A stretch of 64,000 nucleotides of DNA from SCGC-AG-212-J23 sp035762345 (lineage in GTDB: Bacteria; Pseudomonadota; Gammaproteobacteria; Burkholderiales; SG8-39), in the NCBI GenBank assembly GCA_035762345.1, contig DASTPE010000107.1, positions 10,471 through 74,470 on the forward strand, written 5' to 3'. The notes under the pieces are model-generated. The model saw nothing but the letters and a program-made list of their open reading frames with translations. It was not told where the DNA came from and made no database searches. This document shows positions 25,361 to 33,231 of this stretch, piece after piece; the stretch's first letter is position 1; each line of letters opens with the position of its first letter. The position numbers were made by a program, and so were the translations under genes.

Positions 25361-26259
25361 AACTTGAGCTCCCAGTACTCTCCGACCAGTCTAACTCCGA
25401 ACTCCCGGTGCGGCCGCCGCTTTACCCGTTTGAATCCGCTTTTGGCATAAATCGCCCGCGCCGCCGCGAGGTTGGACTGCGTCCACAGCACCAGCTTGCG
25501 GTAACCTTTGCCACGCGCGAAGGCGATGCACTCCTCCACGAGCCGCTTGCCGAGCCCGCGGCCGCGGGCTTTCGGCTCCACGATCAGCAATCTCAGCTTC
25601 GCGACCGCCCGGGACTGCTTGACGACGAAGACCGAGCCGACCGGCTCGCCGGCCATCTCGGCGATCCAGCAGCGCTCGCGGGACGGATCGAGGTTGTCCA
25701 AGAAATCTTTTGCTATTCCGGCGACAAGGGATTCGAAGCGTTCGTCCCAGCCGTACTCCGCGTAGTAGAGCCGCCCGTGCGCCTGCACTACCCATCCCAT
25801 GTCGCCCGAGCGGTGGCCGCGGAGCGTTACTTCGGCCGGTTTGCGTTCTAGTACTCCCTCCACGGTTTCCAATGCACCCACAAGCCGCACTTGCTCGGGC
25901 GCGGCGAGCTTGCCCAGCATCCCAGCGACCTCCTCGCGCGAGCGGGCGTCCAGGCTCTGGTAGGCACGGCGACCCTTCGTGGTCAGCGAAAGATGAACGC
26001 GCCGCCCGTCCTGCTTCGACGCCTGGCCTTGAACTAGCCCCTGGCGACGCAAGCTCTGCAGGAGACGGCTGAGATAGCCCAGATCGAGGTCAAGATCCCC
26101 GCCGAGCTCGCTCGCGGTGCATTCGCCGCGCTGGCCAAGCTCGTAGAGCACGCGCGCCAGCGGCAGCGGAAATGGGCTGCCGAGGTAACCCGGCCGCAGC
26201 ACGCCGATGCGGCGCGTGTAGAAACGGTTGAAGCGGCGCACTGCGTCTACGCGATTCAT
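25357..26259 (-). CDS. MarR-family regulator fused to GNAT acetyltransferase
   Basis: 300-residue two-domain protein. Residues about 1-140 are a MarR winged helix: CTASELGGDLDLDLGYLSRLLQSL (46-69) is the helix-turn-helix and SKQDGRRVHLSLTTKG the wing. Residues about 150-300 are a GNAT domain with the acetyl-CoA loop ARGRGLGKRL (231-240) and NLAAARAIYAKSGF. The fusion is a known architecture, but its ligands and substrates are mostly unknown. It sits between the ABM and thiol-dioxygenase genes with four-base overlaps. A perfect inverted repeat upstream of the operon is a candidate operator for autoregulation. Confidence 0.93.
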   Translation of the reverse strand: MNRVDAVRRFNRFYTRRIGVLRPGYLGSPFPLPLARVLYELGQRGECTASELGGDLDLDLGYLSRLLQSLRRQGLVQGQASKQDGRRVHLSLTTKGRRAYQSLDARSREEVAGMLGKLAAPEQVRLVGALETVEGVLERKPAEVTLRGHRSGDMGWVVQAHGRLYYAEYGWDERFESLVAGIAKDFLDNLDPSRERCWIAEMAGEPVGSVFVVKQSRAVAKLRLLIVEPKARGRGLGKRLVEECIAFARGKGYRKLVLWTQSNLAAARAIYAKSGFKRVKRRPHREFGVRLVGEYWELKL

Positions 26260-26558
26260 CGCTCGACCTCGTAGTGCCGGACAAAGTTGTCGTATTCGGC
26301 GAGGACCGCGCGCGCTTCGGGCTCCACCACGGCGCGCTCGGGATCCGCGCCGGCAAATCCGCGGATGGCCGCCATCGAATCCCAGAAAGTCATCAGCAGG
26401 AATTCCACACCGCCGTGCGCCTCGCGCCGCAGCACGCGCACGTCACGATACCCGTCGATCTTCGCGAGCGCAGGCAACACGTTCGCACCGAGATGGCGCA
26501 GATATGCGTCGGCGTTGGGCCGGTCGGCCGCCATGCCTCTCCACAGCCGCACGATCAT
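26256..26558 (-). CDS. Antibiotic-biosynthesis-monooxygenase (ABM)-fold small protein
   Basis: 100-residue dimeric alpha/beta barrel protein (MIVRLWRGMAADRPNAD, YRDVRVLRREAHGGVEFL, FLLMTFWDSMAAIRGFAG). These resemble ABM/heme-degrading-type domains; no heme or flavin ligands can be picked out by eye. First gene of the operon with MarR-GNAT and the thiol dioxygenase; the ATG at 26558 is preceded by GGAG. It may act on a reactive small molecule sensed by the MarR domain; that is inference. Confidence 0.82.
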   Translation of the reverse strand: MIVRLWRGMAADRPNADAYLRHLGANVLPALAKIDGYRDVRVLRREAHGGVEFLLMTFWDSMAAIRGFAGADPERAVVEPEARAVLAEYDNFVRHYEVER

Positions 26559-26576
26559 GGCGCATGCTCCGGCCAG

Positions 26577-26597
26577 ATACTTGCTTTTGTCAAGTAT
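26577..26597. promoter_or_regulatory. Inverted repeat, candidate MarR operator
   Basis: Perfect 7 bp inverted repeat ATACTTG, 7 bp spacer, CAAGTAT in the 53 bp between the divergent ABM and SDR starts. It overlaps a TTGACA-like -35 element on the minus strand (complement of 26589-26594). Symmetry and position fit a binding site for the MarR-GNAT protein, which is encoded as second gene of the minus-strand operon. No footprint-type evidence exists in the sequence. Confidence 0.55.
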
Positions 26598-26611
26598 TAC
26601 ATAATGCCGCG

Positions 26612-27364
26612 ATGGACCTGTTCGACCTCAAAGGAAAAACCGCGCTCGTCACCGGCGGGAATGGCGGCATCGGTTTAGGCATGGCCAAGGGTCTGGCGCA
26701 GGCCGGCGCTCGCGTGGCCATTGCCGGACGCGACAAGTCCAAGAACACCGAAGCCCTCAAGAGCTTCTCTGACGCAATTGCAGTCGAGGCTGACCTGAAG
26801 GATGAGAAAGCGTGCCAGGCCATGGTCGAGGAAGCCGCCAGCCGGCTCGGGCGGCTCGACATCCTCATCAACAACGCCGGCACCAATATCCGCAAGCCGC
26901 CCGAGGAGTACAGCGTCGAGGAGTGGAAGCTCATCCTCGATACCAACCTGACGAGCGCTTTCGTCGCCTCGCAAGCTGCCTACCCGCACATGAAGCGCGC
27001 GGGCGGCGGCAAGATTGTGAACATCGGCTCGATGATGTCGATCTTCGGCGCTTCGTTCGTCGCGCCCTACGGCGCGAGCAAGGGCGGCATCGTGCAGCTC
27101 ACGCGCGCGCTCGCCTGCGCCTGGGCGAAGGACAACATCCAGGTGAACGCCGTGCTGCCGGGCTGGATCGACACCGCGCTCACGCGCCGTGCGCGCGCCG
27201 ACATCAAGGGGCTGCACGAACGCGTGCTCGCCCGCACGCCCGCCGGCCGCTGGGGCCAGCCCGAGGACCTTTCGGGGATCGCGGTCTTCCTCTGCAGCAA
27301 GGCGTCCGACTTCGTCACCGGGACTGCCATCCCGGTCGACGGCGGATATTCGTCGCAGGGATAG
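26612..27364 (+). CDS. Short-chain dehydrogenase/reductase (gluconate/deoxygluconate dehydrogenase-like)
   Basis: 250-residue classical SDR from ATG 26612 (MDLFDLKGKTALVTGG). Motifs: TGGNGGIG (residues 14-21), NNAGTNIRKP, NIGSMMSIFG with the catalytic Ser, YGASKGG with Tyr and Lys, and NAVLPGWIDTALT. The N-terminus and NNAGTNIRKP resemble 2-deoxy-D-gluconate 3-dehydrogenases and gluconate 5-dehydrogenases. Alternative starts upstream would run through the ABM gene antisense and are not credible. It shares its upstream region with the MarR operon, so the operator candidate may also affect it. Confidence 0.9.
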   Translation: MDLFDLKGKTALVTGGNGGIGLGMAKGLAQAGARVAIAGRDKSKNTEALKSFSDAIAVEADLKDEKACQAMVEEAASRLGRLDILINNAGTNIRKPPEEYSVEEWKLILDTNLTSAFVASQAAYPHMKRAGGGKIVNIGSMMSIFGASFVAPYGASKGGIVQLTRALACAWAKDNIQVNAVLPGWIDTALTRRARADIKGLHERVLARTPAGRWGQPEDLSGIAVFLCSKASDFVTGTAIPVDGGYSSQG

Positions 27365-27373
27365 GCTGGGGAT

Positions 27374-28051
27374 TCAACGCGCAGAGACGCGGGTCGCCAC
27401 TTGGTCGTAGCGCGACCCGTCGCTGTCCGCCACCAGCACGCGCACCGGCATGTTGCCGAGGGCGGTGGCGAGCCAGATTTCCAGACGCCGGTCCTCCGTC
27501 ACGCGCTCGACCTTGAGGGCCTCGAACTCGCCCGCTGGCGTCGCCACGCGCTCGCGAGCGCCGAAGTCGTACACGTGGTGCGACACGCCCTTCCCGTCGA
27601 CCAGGTGAAAATCCATCGCCTTGGTGCCGGTCGGAGCGAGGGCCAGCGCCAGCACGAACGAAATGCGGTCCTGCGCGTTCGGCGGTATGGGCTCGCGCTT
27701 TGTCTTGCCTTTGTAGCGCATGGTCAGCGTCTTTGCGCCCCAGTCGAACCAGGCGCGCGCGGTGTCGCGACCGCTGCGCTCGTCGGAGAATTCGATGGGA
27801 CGCAGAAGGCTGCCGGCGACGGTTCCGGAGCTGGTGCGCGCCGCCTTGCCGAGCAGCGCATACATGCCCCGCCCGTGCCACTGCTCGGTCAGAGAGTAGC
27901 GGCCGTTCGCGTATTCGAGCGCGGCGCTGATCTCGGCCATCGCCCGGCCGTTGCGCTGCACCTCGTAGGTGATCTGCATGCGCGCCGGGAGCTCGGCGTG
28001 CGCGCCAGCGGTGAACATGGCAAGCGCCAGCCAGAGCGCGCGCGGCGTCAT
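27374..28051 (-). CDS. DUF3108 family secreted protein
   Basis: 225 residues from ATG 28051, overlapping the arnD stop as ATGA. Signal peptide MTPRALWLALAMFTAGAHA. The mature part (ITYEVQRNGRAMAEISAALEY, YSLTEQWHGRGMYALL, RVLVADSDGSRYDQV) is a predicted all-beta DUF3108 domain, likely periplasmic. Function unknown. It is the last gene of the arn chain and so is probably expressed with lipid A modification genes. Confidence 0.87.
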   Translation of the reverse strand: MTPRALWLALAMFTAGAHAELPARMQITYEVQRNGRAMAEISAALEYANGRYSLTEQWHGRGMYALLGKAARTSSGTVAGSLLRPIEFSDERSGRDTARAWFDWGAKTLTMRYKGKTKREPIPPNAQDRISFVLALALAPTGTKAMDFHLVDGKGVSHHVYDFGARERVATPAGEFEALKVERVTEDRRLEIWLATALGNMPVRVLVADSDGSRYDQVATRVSAR

Positions 28052-28932
28052 GCCTGGAGCGCGAGCCTGCCCGAGCGGCCCGCAATCTCGCCGTATACCA
28101 CGTCGTGCTGCGGCAGCCGCGCCGGATCGAGCGAGGCGAACAAAGCGCGCAGCGACACCAGCTCGTAGCCCTGCGCCTTCCAGCCCGAGAGCAGCCCCTC
28201 GAACGCACCGAGGAAGGCGCCGCCCTCGAGCTCGGCGTGCGCAGTGAAGACGTGCTGGCGCGGCTCGGCCGTCAGCGCGAGGAGGTGTACCGCGACGTTG
28301 CCCTCGTCCAAGCCATCGCGCCCGACGAGCTCGTCGAGCGTCGGCAGCGTGGTCGGAAGTTGCGCGCAGCCGATCGCAGCCCCGTCCCACAGCGGGCGGA
28401 AGGCGCAGCGGCCGCGGGTATCGGACGCGTAATCGAAAGCGAGCTCCTCAACCCTCGCCGCGTGGCGATTGGTCTGCCAGCCCGCTGCCGCCCAGGCTCT
28501 GGGCTGGGTCCCGAACACCGCCGCGAAGCGCTCGCACCCCCGGCGCATTTCGCGCTCGGTCCAGCCGGCGTCGGCCCGCTCGATACCGTCCTGCCAGCGC
28601 ACGTGGTCCCAGCAGTGCACGCCGGCCTCGAACCCCATGTCGCGCACTGCGCGCAGCGTCGCGGCGCAGCGTATGCCGATGTCGGGGCCGGGCAGCAGCG
28701 TGCCGTAGAGCAGCGTGCGCAGGCCGTAATGCCGCAGCACCGAGGTGCGTCTCACTTTGGAGAAGAATCCCGGGCGGAAGACCCGCCGCAGCGCTCGGCC
28801 CGTGTGGTCGGGTCCGAGGCTGTAAAAAAAACTCGCGCCCGCGCCGTGGCGCTCGAGCAGGCGCGCCAGACGCGGCACACCCTCGACCGTGCCGCGCAGC
28901 GTGTCGACGTCGATCTTCAGCGCGAGCTTCAT
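28048..28932 (-). CDS. arnD: 4-deoxy-4-formamido-L-arabinose-phosphoundecaprenol deformylase
   Basis: 294-residue polysaccharide-deacetylase-fold enzyme that removes the formyl group from undecaprenyl-phosphate-Ara4FN in the L-Ara4N pathway. It opens KLALKIDVDTLRGTVEGVP with the metal-binding Asp pair, has GVHCWDHVRWQDG with conserved His residues, and AWAAAGWQTNRHA, QLPTTLPTLDE and VFTAHAELEGG, all as in ArnD. The start overlaps the arnA dehydrogenase stop as ATGA. Confidence 0.94.
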   Translation of the reverse strand: MKLALKIDVDTLRGTVEGVPRLARLLERHGAGASFFYSLGPDHTGRALRRVFRPGFFSKVRRTSVLRHYGLRTLLYGTLLPGPDIGIRCAATLRAVRDMGFEAGVHCWDHVRWQDGIERADAGWTEREMRRGCERFAAVFGTQPRAWAAAGWQTNRHAARVEELAFDYASDTRGRCAFRPLWDGAAIGCAQLPTTLPTLDELVGRDGLDEGNVAVHLLALTAEPRQHVFTAHAELEGGAFLGAFEGLLSGWKAQGYELVSLRALFASLDPARLPQHDVVYGEIAGRSGRLALQA

Positions 28933-29972
28933 CCAACCAGGCGGCGGGCTTCGGCGATCTGGGTGCGGTAGGACTCGAAGATGCGGCGCAGCGCATCGCG
29001 CATGCCGACACGCGGACGCCAGCCCAGGTCGCGCTGGGTGGCTTGGATCTTCGGCACGCGGTTGCGCATGTCCTGATAGCCTGTGCCGTAGTAACGCTCG
29101 GCCGTCGTTTGGCGCAGGCGCACCCGGCGCGCGGCTTTCTGATACTCGGGATACTCGAGCGCGATCTCGAGCATCATCTCGGCAAGCTTGCGCACCGATA
29201 TGTTGTTGCGCGGATTGCCGATGTTATAGATCTTTCCCGTGGCGACGCCGCGCGGATTCTCGATGATAGCCATGAGCGCGCTGATGCCGTCATCGATATA
29301 GGTAAAGGCTCGCTTCTGCCGGCCGCCATCGACCAACTGGATGCGCTCGCCGCGCGCGATGTGGCCGAGGAACTGGGTGACGACGCGCGAGCTGCCTTCT
29401 TTCGCGGTGGCGAGCGAATCGAGGCCCGCGCCGATCCAGTTGAACGGCCGGAACAGCGTGAAGTCCAGCCCCGATGCGTCGCCGTAGGCCCAGATGACGC
29501 GGTCCATCAGCTGCTTGGAGCAGGCGTAGATCCAGCGGTGCTTGTTGATCGGGCCGTAGACCAGCGGCGAGGTTTCCGGGTCGAACTCCCGGTCGGGCGA
29601 CATCCCGTACACCTCGGAGGTCGACGGGAACACCAGGCGCTTGCGGTGGTGCACGCAGGCGCGCACCAGCGGCAGGTTCGCCTCGAAGTCGAGCTCGAAC
29701 ACGCGCAGCGGGTCCTTGACATAGGTTGCCGGCGTGGCGATCGCCACGAGCGGCAACACGGTATCGCACTTGCGGATGTGGTACTCGATCCACTCCTTGT
29801 TGATCGTGATGTCGCCCTCGAAGAAGCGGAAGCGCGGCTCGCTGAGCAGATCCTGGACGCGGTCGGCCTGCATGTCCATGCCGTAGATTTCCCAGTCCGT
29901 GGACGCGAGCACGCGCTTGGACAGGTGGTGTCCGATGAAGCCGTTGACGCCGAGGATCAGCAAGCGCTTCAT
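28929..29972 (-). CDS. arnA: UDP-glucuronate decarboxylase (C-terminal-domain ArnA, stand-alone)
   Basis: 347-residue NAD-dependent SDR that oxidises and decarboxylates UDP-glucuronate to the UDP-4-keto-pentose. GVNGFIGHHL is the cofactor motif. The active site has Ser119/Glu120 in FPSTSEVYG, Tyr149 and Lys153 in WIYACSKQ, and Arg221 in KRAFTYIDDG; these correspond to the ArnA decarboxylase residues. In enterobacteria this domain is fused to the formyltransferase; here the two are separate genes overlapping by four bases. Start ATG 29972. Confidence 0.93.
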   Translation of the reverse strand: MKRLLILGVNGFIGHHLSKRVLASTDWEIYGMDMQADRVQDLLSEPRFRFFEGDITINKEWIEYHIRKCDTVLPLVAIATPATYVKDPLRVFELDFEANLPLVRACVHHRKRLVFPSTSEVYGMSPDREFDPETSPLVYGPINKHRWIYACSKQLMDRVIWAYGDASGLDFTLFRPFNWIGAGLDSLATAKEGSSRVVTQFLGHIARGERIQLVDGGRQKRAFTYIDDGISALMAIIENPRGVATGKIYNIGNPRNNISVRKLAEMMLEIALEYPEYQKAARRVRLRQTTAERYYGTGYQDMRNRVPKIQATQRDLGWRPRVGMRDALRRIFESYRTQIAEARRLVG

Positions 29973-30817
29973 GAAAGGAGGTCGACCTCGAGAAGACGCA
30001 GCACTCCACCATCGCCGCACGCGGCGAACCATTCGCCGTCCTCGCGGTAGGGACCGAGGCGCCCGGGGGGCGCTCGGCGCTGCGGCTCGAGCTTCGTGCG
30101 ATGGATCTTCATGCCGTCCGCGAAAGCTCCCGGATATGGCGGCGCCACGGCGCGCACCAGGTTATGGATCTCGCGCGCGCTCTTCGACCAGTCGATGCGG
30201 CCGTCCTCGGGCCGGCGGCCGCCGAAATAGCTGCCGCGCGAAAGGTCCTGGGGCTTGAGGTGCGCGCTGCCGTCGAGCAGGACCGGCAGGCTGCGTCTCA
30301 TGACACGCTCGGCGGCGTCGCTCACCTTGCGCATGACCTCGACCGCGAGATCGTCCGGGCCGATCGGCACGCGCTCCTGGTCGACGATGCGGCCGGCATC
30401 GGGCTTGGCGACCATTTCGTGCAGCGTGGCGCCGGTCTCGGTCTCGCCCCTGAGAACCGCCCAGTTGACCGGCGAGCGGCCGCGATACTTCGGCAGGAGC
30501 GATCCGTGCATGTTGAACGCCCCGCGCCGTGCCTGCGCAAGCAAGTCAAGCGGCAGCATGCGGCGGTAGTAGAAGGAGAAGATGAAGTCCGGGGCAGTGG
30601 CGCCGACCCTGCGCGCAAGCTCGTCCGCCGCCGGGTCCTCCACGACCTCGAGGCCGGCGCCGCGGGCGAACGCGGCGACACTCGCGAACCAGACGCGCTC
30701 GGCGGGATCGTCGCGGTGCGTGACGACCAGCGGCACCCGCACGCCGCCCTCGAGCAGCGCGCGCAGGCAGCGTACGCCTACGTCGTGATACGCGAAGACG
30801 AATGCCTTGGCTGCCAC
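29969..30817 (-). CDS. arnA: UDP-L-Ara4N formyltransferase (N-terminal-domain ArnA, stand-alone)
   Basis: 282-residue formyltransferase that transfers formyl from 10-formyl-tetrahydrofolate to UDP-L-Ara4N. The active-site triad Asn102, His104 and Asp140 falls at the same numbers as in enterobacterial ArnA (NMHGSLLPKYRGRSPVNWA, and AKPDAGRIVDQ). It starts at GTG 30817 (VAAKAFVFAYHDVG), overlapping arnC by 40 bases. Followed by the decarboxylase gene, so the bifunctional enzyme is split. Confidence 0.92.
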   Translation of the reverse strand: MAAKAFVFAYHDVGVRCLRALLEGGVRVPLVVTHRDDPAERVWFASVAAFARGAGLEVVEDPAADELARRVGATAPDFIFSFYYRRMLPLDLLAQARRGAFNMHGSLLPKYRGRSPVNWAVLRGETETGATLHEMVAKPDAGRIVDQERVPIGPDDLAVEVMRKVSDAAERVMRRSLPVLLDGSAHLKPQDLSRGSYFGGRRPEDGRIDWSKSAREIHNLVRAVAPPYPGAFADGMKIHRTKLEPQRRAPPGRLGPYREDGEWFAACGDGGVLRLLEVDLLS

Positions 30818-31773
30818 CGCTCCGCGCCCGGCTTCGCTTCGAGGACGGCGCGCACCAGGTAGCGCGGACGGCCCCGCACCTGCTCGTAGATCCGGCCGAT
30901 GTACTCGCCGGTGAACCCGATGCCGAAAAGCGTAAGGCCCATCAGGAAAAACTCGAGGATGTCGCGGTCCCAGACGTGCTCCACGGCTCCGACGGGCCCG
31001 GCGGTGGTCATCTGGTAGACGAGCACGACGGTGTACAGCGTGATCGAGCCGACCGCGACCAGCATGCCGATCGCCGCGAACATCTGCAGCGGCTTCACCG
31101 AGAATCCGGTGATCAGGTCGAAGTTGAGCTTCACCAGCCTGGCGAGCGGGTAGTGCGAGCTGCCGGCCGCGCGCCCCTCGTGGCGCACTTCGACCTCGGT
31201 CGGGTGGCGCGCGTAGATATAGGCGAGCGCGGGCACGAAGGTGTTTGCCTCCGACGACTCGTTGATGGCGTCGATTACGTTGCGCGCGTACGCGCGCAAC
31301 ATGCAGCCCTGGTCAGTCATGCGGATGCGGGTCAGGTTCTCGCGCAGCCGGTTCATGGCGGCAGAGGCAATGCGGCGGAATGCGCTGTCCTGGCGCTCGG
31401 TGCGGTAGCTGCCGACGTAGTCGAAGCCTTCTGCGATCTTCGCGAGGAGCTTGGGGATCTCCTCGGGCGGGTTTTGCAGGTCCGCGTCCAGCGTTACCAC
31501 GGTCTCGCCGAGCGCGTGCCGGAAGCCGGCGAGGATCGCCATGTGCTGCCCAAAGTTTGCCGCGAACAGCACCACGCGGGTGACGTCGGAGCGTCGGCCG
31601 AACTGCTCGCGCAGCAGCTTGACCGAGCCGTCGCGGCTGCCGTCGTCGACCAGGATCAGCTCGTAGCTGCGCCCCAAGGCGTCGAGCGCGGGATAAAGGC
31701 GTTCGAACAGCGCCGGCAGGCCCGCTTCCTCGTTGAAGACCGGGATGACGATCGAGATTTCAGGCGCGTCCAT
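30778..31773 (-). CDS. arnC: Undecaprenyl-phosphate 4-deoxy-4-formamido-L-arabinose transferase
   Basis: 331-residue GT2 glycosyltransferase that loads Ara4FN onto undecaprenyl phosphate. It opens ISIVIPVFNEEAGLPALF, with the catalytic DDGSRDGS and DADLQNPPEE, and has FGQHMAILAGFRHALG. Two C-terminal membrane segments (FAAIGMLVAVGSITLYTVVL and ILEFFLMGLTLFGIGF) anchor it. The start overlaps the arnB end by 14 bases. Confidence 0.93.
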   Translation of the reverse strand: MDAPEISIVIPVFNEEAGLPALFERLYPALDALGRSYELILVDDGSRDGSVKLLREQFGRRSDVTRVVLFAANFGQHMAILAGFRHALGETVVTLDADLQNPPEEIPKLLAKIAEGFDYVGSYRTERQDSAFRRIASAAMNRLRENLTRIRMTDQGCMLRAYARNVIDAINESSEANTFVPALAYIYARHPTEVEVRHEGRAAGSSHYPLARLVKLNFDLITGFSVKPLQMFAAIGMLVAVGSITLYTVVLVYQMTTAGPVGAVEHVWDRDILEFFLMGLTLFGIGFTGEYIGRIYEQVRGRPRYLVRAVLEAKPGAERWQPRHSSSRITT

Positions 31774-32896
31774 TGGACTCCTCCCGGAGTATATCCGTCA
31801 TGGCACTACAAACCTTATGGAGGTCGGCATCGCTCATGCGAGTGAAAAGCGGCAGCGTCACAGTCCGCGCGCCGATCATCTCGGCATTCGGGAAATCGCC
31901 CGGGCGGTAGCCGAGGCGGCGGTACGCGGCGAAGAGGTGCAACGCCGGGTAATGCACGCCCACGCCGATGCCGCGCGCGTGCATCGCCTCGATGAACGCG
32001 CCTCGGGTAGTGCCCGCTTTCTGGAAGTCCACCAGCGGCGCAAACAGGTGCCAGGAGTGCCCCGGCCGGTCGGCCGCAGGCAGCCGCACGTGCTCGAGTC
32101 CGCGCAAGTGCTCGAAATAGCGGCGCGCCAGCTCGCGCCGCCGCGCGTTGAAACGCTCTAGGTGCGCGAGCTGCGCAAGGCCGATGGTGGCGCAGACGTC
32201 GGGCAGGTTGAACTTGCCGCCCGGCTCTTCCACCTCGATCTCGGCGCCCGCGAGCTTGCGGATGCCGTGGAAACGCAGCCGCTCGGCGCGCTCCACTTCC
32301 GCCGGATCGGCGAACGACAGCGCCCCGCCCTCGATGCTGGTGATGTTCTTGTTCGGATGGAAGCTGAACGCGACGAGATCGCCCTGCGCGCCGATGGCGC
32401 GCTCGCCGTAGGCCGCGCCCATGGCGTGGGCCGCGTCCTCGATCACGCGCAGGCCGCGCCGCTTCGCGAGCGCGTACACGGGCGCGAGATCGACCGGCAG
32501 CCCCGCGAAATGCACCGGCATGATCGCCCGCGTACGCGGCGTGAGCGCCGCCTCGATGCGCGCGGCGTCGGTGTTGCGGCTGTCGAGATCGACGTCGACC
32601 AGCACCGCCCGGGCGCCGGCGCGCAGCACCACGTTCGCGCTCGCGACGAAGGTCATCGCCGGCACCACCACCTCGTCGCCCGGCCCGACCCCGGCGAGGT
32701 CGAGCGCCACTTCGAGCGCCGCCGTCGCGGAAGTGAACGCGCGCACGGGGCGGCCGCCGAACCGGGCGGACAGCGCCTGCTCAAAACGCAGTACTTGCGG
32801 CCCCGAGGTGATCCATCCTGAACGCAGCACGTCGCCCACAGCGGCGATCGTCTGCTCGTCGATCTCGGGGCGTGCGAACGGCAGGTAAGGCGTCAC
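31760..32896 (-). CDS. arnB: UDP-4-amino-4-deoxy-L-arabinose aminotransferase
   Basis: 378-residue DegT/DnrJ/EryC1 PLP aminotransferase converting the UDP-4-keto-pentose to UDP-L-Ara4N. PLP Lys183 is in FSFHPNKNITSIEGG. Other marks: PFARPEIDEQTIAAV, AGVGPGDEVVVPAMTF, VIEDAAHAMGA, and GKFNLPDVCATIGLAQL. Start GTG 32896 overlaps the arnE stop as GTGA. Confidence 0.92.
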   Translation of the reverse strand: MTPYLPFARPEIDEQTIAAVGDVLRSGWITSGPQVLRFEQALSARFGGRPVRAFTSATAALEVALDLAGVGPGDEVVVPAMTFVASANVVLRAGARAVLVDVDLDSRNTDAARIEAALTPRTRAIMPVHFAGLPVDLAPVYALAKRRGLRVIEDAAHAMGAAYGERAIGAQGDLVAFSFHPNKNITSIEGGALSFADPAEVERAERLRFHGIRKLAGAEIEVEEPGGKFNLPDVCATIGLAQLAHLERFNARRRELARRYFEHLRGLEHVRLPAADRPGHSWHLFAPLVDFQKAGTTRGAFIEAMHARGIGVGVHYPALHLFAAYRRLGYRPGDFPNAEMIGARTVTLPLFTRMSDADLHKVCSAMTDILREESNGRA

Positions 32897-33231
32897 GAGC
32901 GCGCGACCATGAACACGCCGACTACGATGACGCCGATGCCGCACATGCGCAGCGGCGTGAGGTCCTCTCCGAGCCATTGCCACGCGGCGATCGCGTTGAC
33001 GACGTAACCGATCGAGAGCATGGGGTAGGCGATGCTAACCGGCACCCGCGAAAGGGCTATGATCCAGATCAAAACGCTTACCACGTAGCAGGCCAGGCCG
33101 CCGAGGATGTGCGGCTCGATCGCGAGCCCGATGCCGAGCGGCATGGCATTGGTGCCCGCCTTGAGCAGCAACTGGGCGCCGGCGTTGAGCAGCACGCCGG
33201 CGAGGATGAGCGAAAAGCTGAGCAGGGTCAT
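32893..33231 (-). CDS. arnE: ArnE-like small EamA/SMR-family flippase subunit
   Basis: 112-residue protein with four hydrophobic helices (LLSFSLILAGVLLNAGAQLL, LGGLACYVVSVLIWIIAL, ISIAYPML-like VSIAYPMLSIGYVVNAIA, CGIGVIVVGVFMVA). This is the size and layout of ArnE/ArnF, which together flip undecaprenyl-phosphate-L-Ara4N. Only one such gene is present, where enterobacteria have two, so it may work as a homodimer or with a distant partner. It overlaps arnT and arnB by four bases each. Confidence 0.83.
   Translation of the reverse strand: MTLLSFSLILAGVLLNAGAQLLLKAGTNAMPLGIGLAIEPHILGGLACYVVSVLIWIIALSRVPVSIAYPMLSIGYVVNAIAAWQWLGEDLTPLRMCGIGVIVVGVFMVARS

Noticed and set aside
26228..26611. N-terminal extension of the second SDR
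   Set aside because: It would be antisense to the ABM gene and Arg-rich; the SDR domain begins normally at 26612.
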